A DNA stretch of 64,000 bases, taken from positions 806,001 to 870,000 of the forward strand of contig NZ_JAJVCN010000003.1 of the NCBI RefSeq assembly GCF_021390435.2. Reading direction: 5' to 3'. A program made the translations under genes and the position numbers. This DNA comes from Kibdelosporangium philippinense. GTDB lineage: Bacteria; Actinomycetota; Actinomycetes; Mycobacteriales; Pseudonocardiaceae. The notes under the pieces are model-generated. The model was not told the DNA's origin, did no database searches, and saw nothing but the letters and a program-made list of their open reading frames with translations. Numbering within the stretch: the first letter of the stretch is position 1; each line of letters starts with the position of its first letter. Of the stretch, positions 24,327 to 32,070 are shown in pieces.

Positions 24327-25133
24327 ATGTTGATCAGGGGAGTACGGACGACTGCGATCGCGGCTCTGGCGATTGCCTTCACCGGTGCGGTCGCGGCGCC
24401 TGCCGCGCAAGCCATCGAAGGCGGCACCGCGGCCACCGCGACGAAGGGCACCGTCCAGATCTTCTACAAGGGCGAAGTCGCGTGCAGTGGCTCGTTGCTG
24501 GATGAGCGCCGTGTCATCACGTCATCGCGCTGTCTCGCGGACGTGGAGGGGGTGAGGTCGAGCGATCTGACCGTTCGCGTCGGCGACACCCGCTTGGGCC
24601 AGGGCGAGGAGGCTACGGGATGCGGAACCCTCGGCCGGGTAACCAGCGGCGACCCCGAAGACCCGAGCACGTGGAAGCTCTCGGACATCCAGGTTCTTTA
24701 TCTGGACAAGGGTGTCAGCTCCAAGGACTTCGCCATGCCGACCGGCAGGCTTCCCAAGGTCGGCGACACGGTCACGGTCCGGGGCTACGGCCACGGCGGC
24801 GACCTCAAGGAAGCCACCGCGAAGGTCAACACTGTCAATGACGTGATCCCAGGCGGCGACGACGTCAAGGAAGGCATGGCGATCGAGGGCGTCAGCGGTA
24901 AGGTGGAGGCTCGCGACGTCGGAGCGCCCCTGTTCGTGCCTGCCAACGTCGCCGGCGTCGACCTCCAGGTCGGCTTCGTGGCCACGCCCCTCCACGCGGT
25001 GGAGATCCAGCCGCACCTCGACTTCCTCATCAGCGCCCTCCAGGAGGACATCTGCGCGCTGATTGGCGACAGTGGCAAGGCGGCCAGTGACAAGCTCGTC
25101 CAGAAGGCCGATGGCACGCTGGTGAAGTTCTGA
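24327..25133 (+). CDS. Secreted trypsin-like protein lacking the catalytic His and Ser
   Basis: 268-aa exported protein with the chymotrypsin (S1) fold. A signal peptide ends near residue 29 (APAAQA) and the mature protein starts IEGGTAAT, like an activated trypsin N-terminus. CSGSLLDERRVIT is intact, but the catalytic block normally reading TAAHC is TSSRC, so the His is Arg68. The Asp is probably retained (KLSD120IQVLYL). The Ser block GDSGGP reads RDVGAP, so the catalytic Ser is Val198. It should therefore be proteolytically inactive, a pseudo-protease with a binding or decoy role. AAGGGG precedes the ATG. A strong hairpin follows the stop. Confidence 0.85.
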   Translation: MLIRGVRTTAIAALAIAFTGAVAAPAAQAIEGGTAATATKGTVQIFYKGEVACSGSLLDERRVITSSRCLADVEGVRSSDLTVRVGDTRLGQGEEATGCGTLGRVTSGDPEDPSTWKLSDIQVLYLDKGVSSKDFAMPTGRLPKVGDTVTVRGYGHGGDLKEATAKVNTVNDVIPGGDDVKEGMAIEGVSGKVEARDVGAPLFVPANVAGVDLQVGFVATPLHAVEIQPHLDFLISALQEDICALIGDSGKAASDKLVQKADGTLVKF

Positions 25134-25144
25134 TTTCCAGCTGA

Positions 25145-25186
25145 CTGAGGGTGCTTTGCCGTGTCACAGCGGCAAAGCACCCTCAG
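25145..25186. terminator. Bidirectional hairpin terminator
   Basis: Perfect 17-bp stem starting CTGAGGGTGCTTTGCCG with an 8-nt loop. It lies between the convergent pseudo-protease gene and the DinB-like pseudogene; the latter's stop codon is inside the loop. Confidence 0.8.
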
Positions 25187-25762
25187 TGTTTGACGAACGG
25201 CCAAGGGCGCCAAGGATTTGCTCCAGCGGCCCGGCACCAGGCGCTACCGGCAAGACCGGACCGAACGCCGCCTCCGGGCCCAGCCCGCTCTCGCCTACCG
25301 GGACCTTCAGCGCGATCTTGAGGGCGACCTCGGCAAGGTCGGGGTCCAGTTCGTAGTTGAGGCCCAGCGACTTGGCGACGTCCCATCCGTGGGCCACGTA
25401 GTCGATCAGGTGAAAGCCGATCGCGACGGGTGCGGGGAACTTCATCTCGCCGAGCTCCGGAAGCGCGAACTCCCTTTCCAGCACCCCTTTCTCAGCGAAG
25501 GCCGCCAGCACGTCATCGGCGGCCGCGCGGTAGTCGGCGACCGGATCGTCTCCGAGCGGCTGCACGCGCCAGATCGACAAGTCGCCGTAACCCTGGCCGA
25601 AGCAGCAAAACCGCGGTGTTGCACGGTCATGTGCGCAAGCAGGTCGGCCAAGGTCCAGCCCGCACAGGGTGTCGGACGGTCGAGGTCGTCGGTGGCCACT
25701 TTGGACACCACCTCGATACTGTCAAGGACGGCCTACCGGTTCAGTTCGACTATCGTATGCAT
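25164..25762 (-). pseudogene. DinB-fold TIGR03086-type metal-binding protein, stop and frameshift
   Basis: Remains of a TIGR03086 / mycothiol-dependent maleylpyruvate isomerase-like protein, about 198 aa when repaired. The diagnostic block DLDRPTPCAGWTLADLLAHM is present with its metal-binding His. Two lesions break it. An in-frame TAG at 25735-25733 follows MHTIVELNR, where the family has a sense codon. A missing base at the G3 run 25593-25591 also shifts the frame between FAASAR and GYGDLSIWRVQPLG. The C-terminal half (GFHLIDYVAHGWDVAKSLG) is well preserved. Two independent lesions make real decay more likely than sequencing error. It is divergent from a marR gene that may have controlled it. 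Confidence 0.8.
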
Positions 25763-25791
25763 GAACCTATCATATACACATGCTTACGATA
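25751..25791. promoter_or_regulatory. Candidate MarR operator in a divergent promoter
   Basis: Inverted repeat TATCGTATGCATG ... CATGCTTACGATA (one mismatch) with a 15-bp AT-rich spacer containing TATCATATAC. It lies 22 bp before the marR start and across the start of the divergent pseudogene, the expected place for autoregulation. Confidence 0.6.
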
Positions 25792-25813
25792 AGCTCGGTG
25801 GTATTTTTCGCGT

Positions 25814-26233
25814 ATGGCTGACCGCCCTGACCTCGCTGCGATGATCGTTCCGCTTGGCCGTGCCCTGATGGCCGACGAACTACCGATCCTCGAGGAACAC
25901 GGGCTCTCCATGTGGGCCTACGTGGTCCTCACCGCCGTCGACGGGCAACCGGTGCGCACGCAGTCCGCGCTCGCCCAGTCCATCGGCGCCGACAAGACCC
26001 GGATCATCAGCGTGCTCGACGACCTTCAGCGACGCGGCCTGATCGACCGGCAGCCGGATCCCACCGACCGCCGCGTCCACCTCGTCTCGATCACATCCGA
26101 AGGGCACAAACTCCGCCGAGCAGCACAGACCGACATCCAGCGCAACGAGGAACGGCTGCTCGCACAGCTGTCCCCGCAGGATCGCCGCAGCTTCCTGCGC
26201 GCGTTGGAGAGGCTGTTCTCAGCTACCCGGTAG
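25814..26233 (+). CDS. MarR family transcriptional regulator
   Basis: 139-aa winged-helix regulator. The dimerisation helices flank the DNA-binding part: TQSALAQSIGADKTRIISVL is the HTH with recognition helix at about residues 55-75, and DRQPDPTDRRVHLVSIT is the wing with the typical DxRxxxxxLT pattern. The C-terminal helices (RRSFLRALERLF) complete the dimer. MarR proteins usually repress a divergent gene and themselves and release DNA on binding a phenolic or oxidant ligand. An inverted repeat in the upstream intergenic region fits such an operator. The natural target may be lost, since the divergent gene is a pseudogene. The last 15 bp overlap the convergent cupin gene. Confidence 0.87.
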   Translation: MADRPDLAAMIVPLGRALMADELPILEEHGLSMWAYVVLTAVDGQPVRTQSALAQSIGADKTRIISVLDDLQRRGLIDRQPDPTDRRVHLVSITSEGHKLRRAAQTDIQRNEERLLAQLSPQDRRSFLRALERLFSATR

Positions 26234-26593
26234 GAGCGGCACCATCGCGAACGACAGGTCGGCGGTCAGTGGTGTCGAGACGTGTCCTTCGCCTGTGGTG
26301 TCCTCGAACAGGAGCACGTCGCCGGGCCCGAATTCACGCCGCTCACCGCCCGAAACCGTAACCGCCGCGCGTCCGGTCAGCACGATGACGAACTGCCTGC
26401 GCGGCGCCACGTGTGGCTCCCAGTCCGGCGCGTCCGCGGGTTGCTCGACAAACGTGATCGATCCCGCCGGGAACGGGCCGGACAGCAGCAACGGCGGGAC
26501 GCCGTCGACCGTGATCCCCGGCTTCCCTGTGACTTCAACGTCTTCGAACTCCGACCGGCCGGATCCGTCCGCATGGATTCGTACGTAACGCAT
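26219..26593 (-). CDS. Small cupin-domain protein
   Basis: 124-aa single-domain cupin. The two cupin motifs are degenerate: PHVAPRRQFVIVLTGRAAVT stands for motif 1 and FGPGDVLLFEDTTGEGH for motif 2, ending with a His that could bind metal. The N-terminus (MRYVRIHADGSGRSEFEDVE) is typical of actinobacterial cupins annotated near redox or aromatic genes. No specific reaction can be inferred. It is convergent with and overlaps marR by 15 bp. The start ATG at 26593 begins the family N-terminus exactly. Confidence 0.75.
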   Translation of the reverse strand: MRYVRIHADGSGRSEFEDVEVTGKPGITVDGVPPLLLSGPFPAGSITFVEQPADAPDWEPHVAPRRQFVIVLTGRAAVTVSGGERREFGPGDVLLFEDTTGEGHVSTPLTADLSFAMVPLLPGS

Positions 26594-26681
26594 CCCTGAA
26601 CGCTACTTGTCCTGGTACGCTTGTCGTGATGATCACCTACTTGTGCAGATCGGGGGTACCGTTCGCAAAAGGTGAGTGCTG

Positions 26682-27889
26682 ATGCGCCCCTTGACCGCGA
26701 ATGCGAACGACCGCCTTCTTTTCTGGTCGCACGTGCGCGAATTCGCCGTGCCGACGTCGATGATCGAGTCCGCGACCGCCCGCCGTGCGGTGGGTGACTG
26801 GTCCGGTGCCTGTGCTGCCGCGCGGGTTGATGTGGATCTGGATCTACGTGCTGTCGGCCGTGCCCATGGCCAGCAGTTCGCCGCGCAGGTCCGCGCTGAC
26901 CTGCGTCAACTGGCTCCGGACCTGCTTCGCTGGCATTTCCCGAGAATTCGGCCCGACGGCCTGGCCTCACCGTCACCTTGGCTCGCTACCCAGCCGTACA
27001 CCTCGTGGCACGGACGCCGCCTGCGTGGGCAGATGCCGGTCAACGGATCAGCCTCGCGCTGTGGGACCGGGCCGGGCCGCACCCTGACCGGCGTTTCCGT
27101 CTCGACCTGCACCGCCATTTATGGGACGCGCGCAGGACCAGTGAGCTGCGGGAACGGTCCGGGGGTCGCGACCGGTGGATGGCCGAAGCGGCTTTGTTGC
27201 TGCGCGCGGATGAACGTGCGGACCGCGTCGTCACCGTGCGGCTCCATAAACGGCACCGCCTAGCACTGAATCTGGACGACGGGTCGACCACTCCCCTGCG
27301 CGGAAACGACCGTGCGTTGCCAATCCTGCCTGACGCCGCGACCTGGGTTCCGCCCGATTTGGAGCTGCTCGACGCAGGACTGATCGACGCGGACCGGTTG
27401 CATCCGCTTGTCGCGTCGGCACTTCTACCGGACCAACCCGCGGCTGCGTCACGAAGTCCGGACAGCACAAGGAACTTGGTCGAGTGTCGTGGCGCCACGC
27501 ATCGAATCGGTGTGGTGGACGGCGTGCTCGTTCCGCTGGACCACGATCCCGACGAGATCCGCCGCGAGGAGCTGCTGGTCGCGTTGGGCGGGAACCCGTT
27601 GCCATGCCTACGTGCGATCGACAGGGCACACAAGAACCCGGAAAGTCTCGTGGAGGTTCGTGCCCGTCTTGACCACGGCGACTTCGCCGGTGCCCTTGCT
27701 GCCGTCGAAGACCTACTTGGACCGGACGCACTCCTGCGCGACGGCGCATTGCGCGATGAGCTGGAAACAGCCGCGCGCCGCCAAGTGGTGCACGGGATGT
27801 ACCGAGCCGGACTCACCGGGTACGGACCGCCGCCGTCCACAAGGGGCGCGAGACGCCGCACCCACCCACGCGACTTGACCACAAGGTGA
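26682..27889 (+). pseudogene. First gene of the MoxR/VWA module, single-base frameshift
   Basis: Protein of about 402 aa if repaired, of no recognised family. The N-terminal part (NDRLLFWSHVREFAVPTSMI, then RADLRQLAPDLLRWHFPRIR) and the C-terminal part (LTVTLARYPAVHLVARTPPA to HGMYRAGLTGYGPP) are each well coded but in different frames. A missing G near 26961-26964 (GGCCTGGCCTC where GGCCTGGGCCTC is expected) joins them as PDGLGLTVTLARYP. ATG 26682 has AAAGGTGAG upstream. Seven bp separate it from the AAA ATPase gene. Its constant position before a MoxR ATPase and a VWA/metallopeptidase suggests it is the third partner or target adaptor of that module. The frameshift may be an assembly error, because both halves look under selection. 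Confidence 0.65.
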
Positions 27890-27896
27890 TTGACAT

Positions 27897-29087
27897 ATGT
27901 CTTTTTCCGTTCGGCCGCTTGACGTCGCCGCCGATCTGCTTGCCCTGCTGCACAACACAACCACCGAAGCACGTGCCGACATCCAACTCGAAGCCTTGAC
28001 ACTGGCCGTGTCCGCCGATCTGCCAGTGCTGCTGTGGGGCGAGCCGGGGATCGGCAAAACCGCTGCCCTCAACCAGCTTGCCGACGCCCTAGCGCTGCCG
28101 TTGACCACGGTGATCGCCAGCGTGCACGAGCCATCCGACTTCTCCGGCCTTCCGGTGGTCGGCGATGATCCCGCGACACAAGGCGTTCCGATGGCGCCGC
28201 CAGACTGGGCCGTACGCCTGGTCCGGTCCGGTGAAGGCCTGCTGTTCCTTGACGAACTGTCCACAGCGCCGCCAGCCGTCCAGGCCGCACTGCTGCGCGT
28301 GGTGCTTGAGCGCCGGGTGGGCGCACTGCGGCTTCCGCCAGGAGTACGGATTGTGGCCGCCGCCAATCCACGTTCCTCCGCCGCCGACGGCTGGGAACTG
28401 AGCCCGCCATTGGCCAACCGGTTCGTCCATCTACAGTGGACATATGACCACGAGGTCGTGGTGCGTGGACTGAACGGGACGTGGCCGAGGGCTGCACTGC
28501 CACAGCTGGACTCCGATCGGTTGCACGACGCTGTGGCGTTCGCCCGCCGGGCGGTGTGCGAACTCCTGGCCGCTCGTCCCGCGCTCGTGCACCAACTGCC
28601 GAAGAACGAAGCGCGCCGCGGCGGCGCTTGGCCCTCACCACGCAGCTGGGACATGGCACTGCGGCTGATCGCTTTCGCCACTGCCGCAGGCACTTCCCGG
28701 GACGTGCTGTCAATGCTGGTGCGAGGAGCGGTGGGAGACGGACCGGGTTTGGAATTGCTTGCCAGCCTTGATCGGATGGACCTGCCTGATCCTGAGGACC
28801 TACTCGCGAATCCGGCGGCCGCCGTCCTGCCCGAGCGCGGCGACCTGCGCCAGGCAGTGCTCGACGGCGTTGTGGCCGCCGTGCGCAAGCGGCCCTCAGA
28901 ATCCCGGTGGAACGCAGCGTGGTCGCTGCTGATTCTGGCCTTGGAAACCGGCGCGCCGGACCTGGTGGTCGTACCGGCGACCACGCTCGCCACGCTGCGC
29001 CGCGAGGATTGGCAGGTTCCAGCGGCAATCGAGCAGCTGGCTGGCACGGTGTCGCTGTCACAGCGAGCGGACCTGGCCCGCCGATGA
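27897..29087 (+). CDS. MoxR-family AAA+ ATPase
   Basis: 396-aa ATPase of the MoxR group. Walker A is GEPGIGKT at residues 48-55 and Walker B is GLLFLDE at 114-120. The sensor-1 region is RIVAAANPRS, followed by the arginine-bearing PLANRFVHL. MoxR ATPases act as chaperones that insert metals or remodel VWA-domain partners. Residues 250-396 form a helical C-terminal extension. The stop codon overlaps the start of the VWA/metallopeptidase gene (ATGA), so the two are translationally coupled and probably act as a complex. The upstream gene is 7 bp away. Confidence 0.87.
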   Translation: MSFSVRPLDVAADLLALLHNTTTEARADIQLEALTLAVSADLPVLLWGEPGIGKTAALNQLADALALPLTTVIASVHEPSDFSGLPVVGDDPATQGVPMAPPDWAVRLVRSGEGLLFLDELSTAPPAVQAALLRVVLERRVGALRLPPGVRIVAAANPRSSAADGWELSPPLANRFVHLQWTYDHEVVVRGLNGTWPRAALPQLDSDRLHDAVAFARRAVCELLAARPALVHQLPKNEARRGGAWPSPRSWDMALRLIAFATAAGTSRDVLSMLVRGAVGDGPGLELLASLDRMDLPDPEDLLANPAAAVLPERGDLRQAVLDGVVAAVRKRPSESRWNAAWSLLILALETGAPDLVVVPATTLATLRREDWQVPAAIEQLAGTVSLSQRADLARR

Positions 29088-30295
29088 TGGACGAGGAAAA
29101 GTTGTACGCCGCCCGCTTGCACGCGGTCCGCAGTCGGCCATATCTGGCGACGGCGTTGTTCGCTTTGCACGTGGTGGAATCGCAGCGAGTGCCGACGATG
29201 GCTGTCGACCAGCACTGGCGCTGCTACGTCTCACCGGCGTTCGTTGACTGCACCCCGTTGGAGGAACTCGCCGGGGTCTGGGTGCACGAGGTCTCCCACC
29301 TGCTCCGCGACCACCATGGGCGCAGCGACCGGTTCGCGGTCAAACACGAACTGACCGGGCCGGGCGAGCGACTGCGGATGAACATCGCCGCGGACTGCGA
29401 AATCAACGACGACGTCTTCGGCGACGGATTGGCATGCCCTGAGGACGCCGTCAAACCGTCTGTGCTCGGGTTGGACGAGGGGCTGCTGATGGAGGAGTAC
29501 CTGAGCCAGTTCCGGCTCGGGGCGCGCACCAATGCGTTCTCCTGGCTGGACTGCGGCAGCGGCGCCGACGGGCTGGAGCGGGAGTGGGACCTAGGCGCCG
29601 ACGACACGCACAGGCTGACGGCGCAGGAACGAGATGCCGTCCGGTTCCGGGTCGCGCAGGGCATCAAAGGACGTCCAGGAAGCGTCCCGAAGGGCTGGCA
29701 ACGCTGGGCGGAAAAGGCGTTCCATCCGCCACAGCCGTGGCGGGAGTTGTTGGGAGCGGCGGTTCGTTCGGCCGTTTCCGCCGCCGGTGTGGGTGAGGAC
29801 TACACCTACGGCCGACCTTCGCGCAGGTCAGCCGGTGTGCCTGGGGTCGTCATGCCGAGCCTGCGGCGCAGGCCGCCTCGGGTTTTCGTCATCGTCGACA
29901 CGTCCGCGTCCGTGAGCGACACCGAACTGGGCAGCGCGATCCTCGAAATCGCCGCGATCGTGCACGCTGTGGGCGGACGTCGTGACCTCGTCTCAGTGTT
30001 GTCCTGCGACGCCGCAGCCCACATCACAGATCCGCTGTGCCGTGCCGAAGGGATCCCGCTGATAGGTGGTGGTGGTACGGATTTGCGCGCCGGTTTCGCC
30101 AAGGCCGTGCGTACCAATCCGCGTCCCGACGTGATCGTCGCACTGACCGACGGCGAGACACCCTGGCCTGCTTCACGACCGCCCTGCCGGACGGTCGTCG
30201 GCCTGTTTCCCCGACGGCCTCGATCACGCGAAGACAATCCCCACTACAAGCCGGACACCCCGCCCGCATGGGCACGGGTGGTCAACGTGGGCTGA
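29084..30295 (+). CDS. VWA-like / putative metallopeptidase protein (DUF2201 type)
   Basis: 403-aa protein with two parts. The N-terminal domain holds a zinc-peptidase-like helix WVHEVSHLLRDHHG (HExxH at 68-72) and a downstream DCEINDD, as in the DUF2201 N-terminal metallopeptidase domain. The C-terminal domain is von Willebrand A-like with the MIDAS-type motif FVIVDTSASVS at about residues 270-280, a GGGGTD loop and VIVALTDG. It is the likely partner of the upstream MoxR ATPase. Related MoxR-VWA three-gene modules have been proposed to be conflict or quality-control systems; the substrate here is unknown. The ATG overlaps the ATPase stop by 4 bp. Confidence 0.83.
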   Translation: MMDEEKLYAARLHAVRSRPYLATALFALHVVESQRVPTMAVDQHWRCYVSPAFVDCTPLEELAGVWVHEVSHLLRDHHGRSDRFAVKHELTGPGERLRMNIAADCEINDDVFGDGLACPEDAVKPSVLGLDEGLLMEEYLSQFRLGARTNAFSWLDCGSGADGLEREWDLGADDTHRLTAQERDAVRFRVAQGIKGRPGSVPKGWQRWAEKAFHPPQPWRELLGAAVRSAVSAAGVGEDYTYGRPSRRSAGVPGVVMPSLRRRPPRVFVIVDTSASVSDTELGSAILEIAAIVHAVGGRRDLVSVLSCDAAAHITDPLCRAEGIPLIGGGGTDLRAGFAKAVRTNPRPDVIVALTDGETPWPASRPPCRTVVGLFPRRPRSREDNPHYKPDTPPAWARVVNVG

Positions 30296-30371
30296 CGTCC
30301 GAGGATTGACAAACTTGTCGTAAGAGTTCTTCGTCATGGGCTGCCATGTCCGAAAACAGGACAATTCTCGT

Positions 30372-31946
30372 ATGAGTACGATCGACAATAATACTAACCC
30401 TGCACAGTTGAGTCGACGAGGTTTCATTGGCGGTGTCACGGCTGGCGCCGCGTTCACCGCATTGCCGGGAACAGCGACCGCGCAAACCGCGCCACCGACG
30501 AACCCACGTTTCTTCGGCAGACTGTTCAACAACTTACCGCCCTTCGCACCAGCGACCCAGCAAGTCCAGGAAGCCCTGCGGGAGCTGGGCAGGCCAGGCG
30601 GCATCATGGACGCGAAGGACCCGTTGAACGAAGGCCCGGTCCGGCTCATCACCAATCCAGAACTATCCCCCAACAATGTCGACAACCCATTCCACACGGC
30701 CGGAACAACATTCTTGGGCCAATTCATCGACCACGATTTCACGTTCGACAACAACTCCCGCCTCGGCGTGCCGACCCCACCGGAGACATCGCCGAACACC
30801 CGTATTCCGACGCTGTCACTGGATTCCGTGTACGGCGGCGGGCCCAATGTGAACCCCGAACTGTACGAACCCTCCGACCGGGTCAAGTTCCGCCTCGAAT
30901 CCGGCGGCATGTTCGAGGACCTGCCCCGGCGCTCGGACAACGTGGCGATCATCGCCGACCCGCGCAACGACGAGAACCTGATCATCGCAGGCATCCACGC
31001 GGCGTTCCTGAAGTTCCACAACCGGGTGGTCGACCTGGTGCGCTCCCAGGGCGTGCCGGCCGACCAGGTTTTCGCCCGCGCCAAGCAGATCGTCACATGG
31101 CACTACCAGTGGATCATCGTGCACGAGTTCCTGCCACAGATCATCGGGCACGGCCTGACCACGGACATCCAGCGCCACGGCCGCCAGTTCTACCGCCCGG
31201 CACCAGGGCAGTTCTTCATGCCAGTGGAGTTCCAGGGCGCGGTGTACCGGTTCGGGCACAGCATGGTCCGGCCGTCGTACCGGGCCAACCGCAACGGCGA
31301 CCCCAGCGGCAACCCAGCCACTGGCGCGCCCGCGTTCTTCGGGTTCATCTTCGACCCACGCGGGCAGGGCCAGGCCGACCCGGTCGACCTTCGTGGCCGG
31401 GCGAGGGCGCGGCGCCGGTTCATCGGCTTCGAGACGTTCTTCGACTTCGGCGGAAACCAGACCCAGCACGTCCGGCCGAACAAGCGGATCGACACGATGA
31501 TCTCGACGCCGCTGTTCAACCTGCCGCTGCAGGCGATCGCGAGCGGCGACCCGCCGACCTCACTGCCGCAGCGCAACCTGCTGCGGCACCTGACGTGGTC
31601 GCTGCCGTCCGGGCAGGCGATCGCCGAGGCGATGCGGATTCCGATTCTGACCAGGGAGATCTTCCCCGAGCTGCGGCCACTGGGTAACAACCTCGATGCC
31701 AGCACCCCGCTCTGGTACTACATCCTCAAGGAAGGCAAATACCTCGGCGACGGCATCACACTGACCGGCGTCGGCGCCCGGATCTGCGGCGAGGTCTTCT
31801 TCGGCCTGCTGCAACTGGACACCACGTCGTACCTGTCAGCGCAGCCGAACTGGACACCGACGCTGCCCCGCCGCAACGCCTCGACCTTCACCATGGTCGA
31901 CCTGCTCACGTACGCCCGCGTCGACCCCGCCAGCCGTGGACAGTGA
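30372..31946 (+). CDS. Tat-exported haem peroxidase (animal peroxidase superfamily)
   Basis: 524-aa peroxidase of the peroxidase-cyclooxygenase superfamily, which uses H2O2 to oxidise halides or organic substrates outside the cell. The N-terminus carries a Tat signal, LSRRGFIGGVTAGAAFTALP. The distal haem motif FLGQFIDHDFTFD contains His121 with the Ca-binding Asp after it. The proximal ligand is in YRFGHSMVRPSY near residue 305. The loop RSDNVAIIADPRNDENLIIA is the conserved segment ending in the catalytic-Arg region. Length and domain order are normal for bacterial members. The start is ATG 30372, just before the Tat region; an ATG at 30336 is the alternative. A hairpin follows the stop. 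Confidence 0.87.
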   Translation: MSTIDNNTNPAQLSRRGFIGGVTAGAAFTALPGTATAQTAPPTNPRFFGRLFNNLPPFAPATQQVQEALRELGRPGGIMDAKDPLNEGPVRLITNPELSPNNVDNPFHTAGTTFLGQFIDHDFTFDNNSRLGVPTPPETSPNTRIPTLSLDSVYGGGPNVNPELYEPSDRVKFRLESGGMFEDLPRRSDNVAIIADPRNDENLIIAGIHAAFLKFHNRVVDLVRSQGVPADQVFARAKQIVTWHYQWIIVHEFLPQIIGHGLTTDIQRHGRQFYRPAPGQFFMPVEFQGAVYRFGHSMVRPSYRANRNGDPSGNPATGAPAFFGFIFDPRGQGQADPVDLRGRARARRRFIGFETFFDFGGNQTQHVRPNKRIDTMISTPLFNLPLQAIASGDPPTSLPQRNLLRHLTWSLPSGQAIAEAMRIPILTREIFPELRPLGNNLDASTPLWYYILKEGKYLGDGITLTGVGARICGEVFFGLLQLDTTSYLSAQPNWTPTLPRRNASTFTMVDLLTYARVDPASRGQ

Positions 31947-31974
31947 CCGCTTGAGTTCGAGATGGCGCGCCGGT

Positions 31975-32003
31975 TGCCGTCAGTTGTCCACTCACTGACG
32001 GCA
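31975..32003 (+). terminator. Hairpin after the peroxidase gene
   Basis: Perfect 9-bp stem TGCCGTCAG with an 11-nt loop, 26 bp beyond the peroxidase stop. Confidence 0.6.
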
Positions 32004-32070
32004 CCACCGGATCAGTTGTAAATCGCCGGAAAAATCAGCCGATCGCGCGGAATGTGTGTAGCCAGATGAG

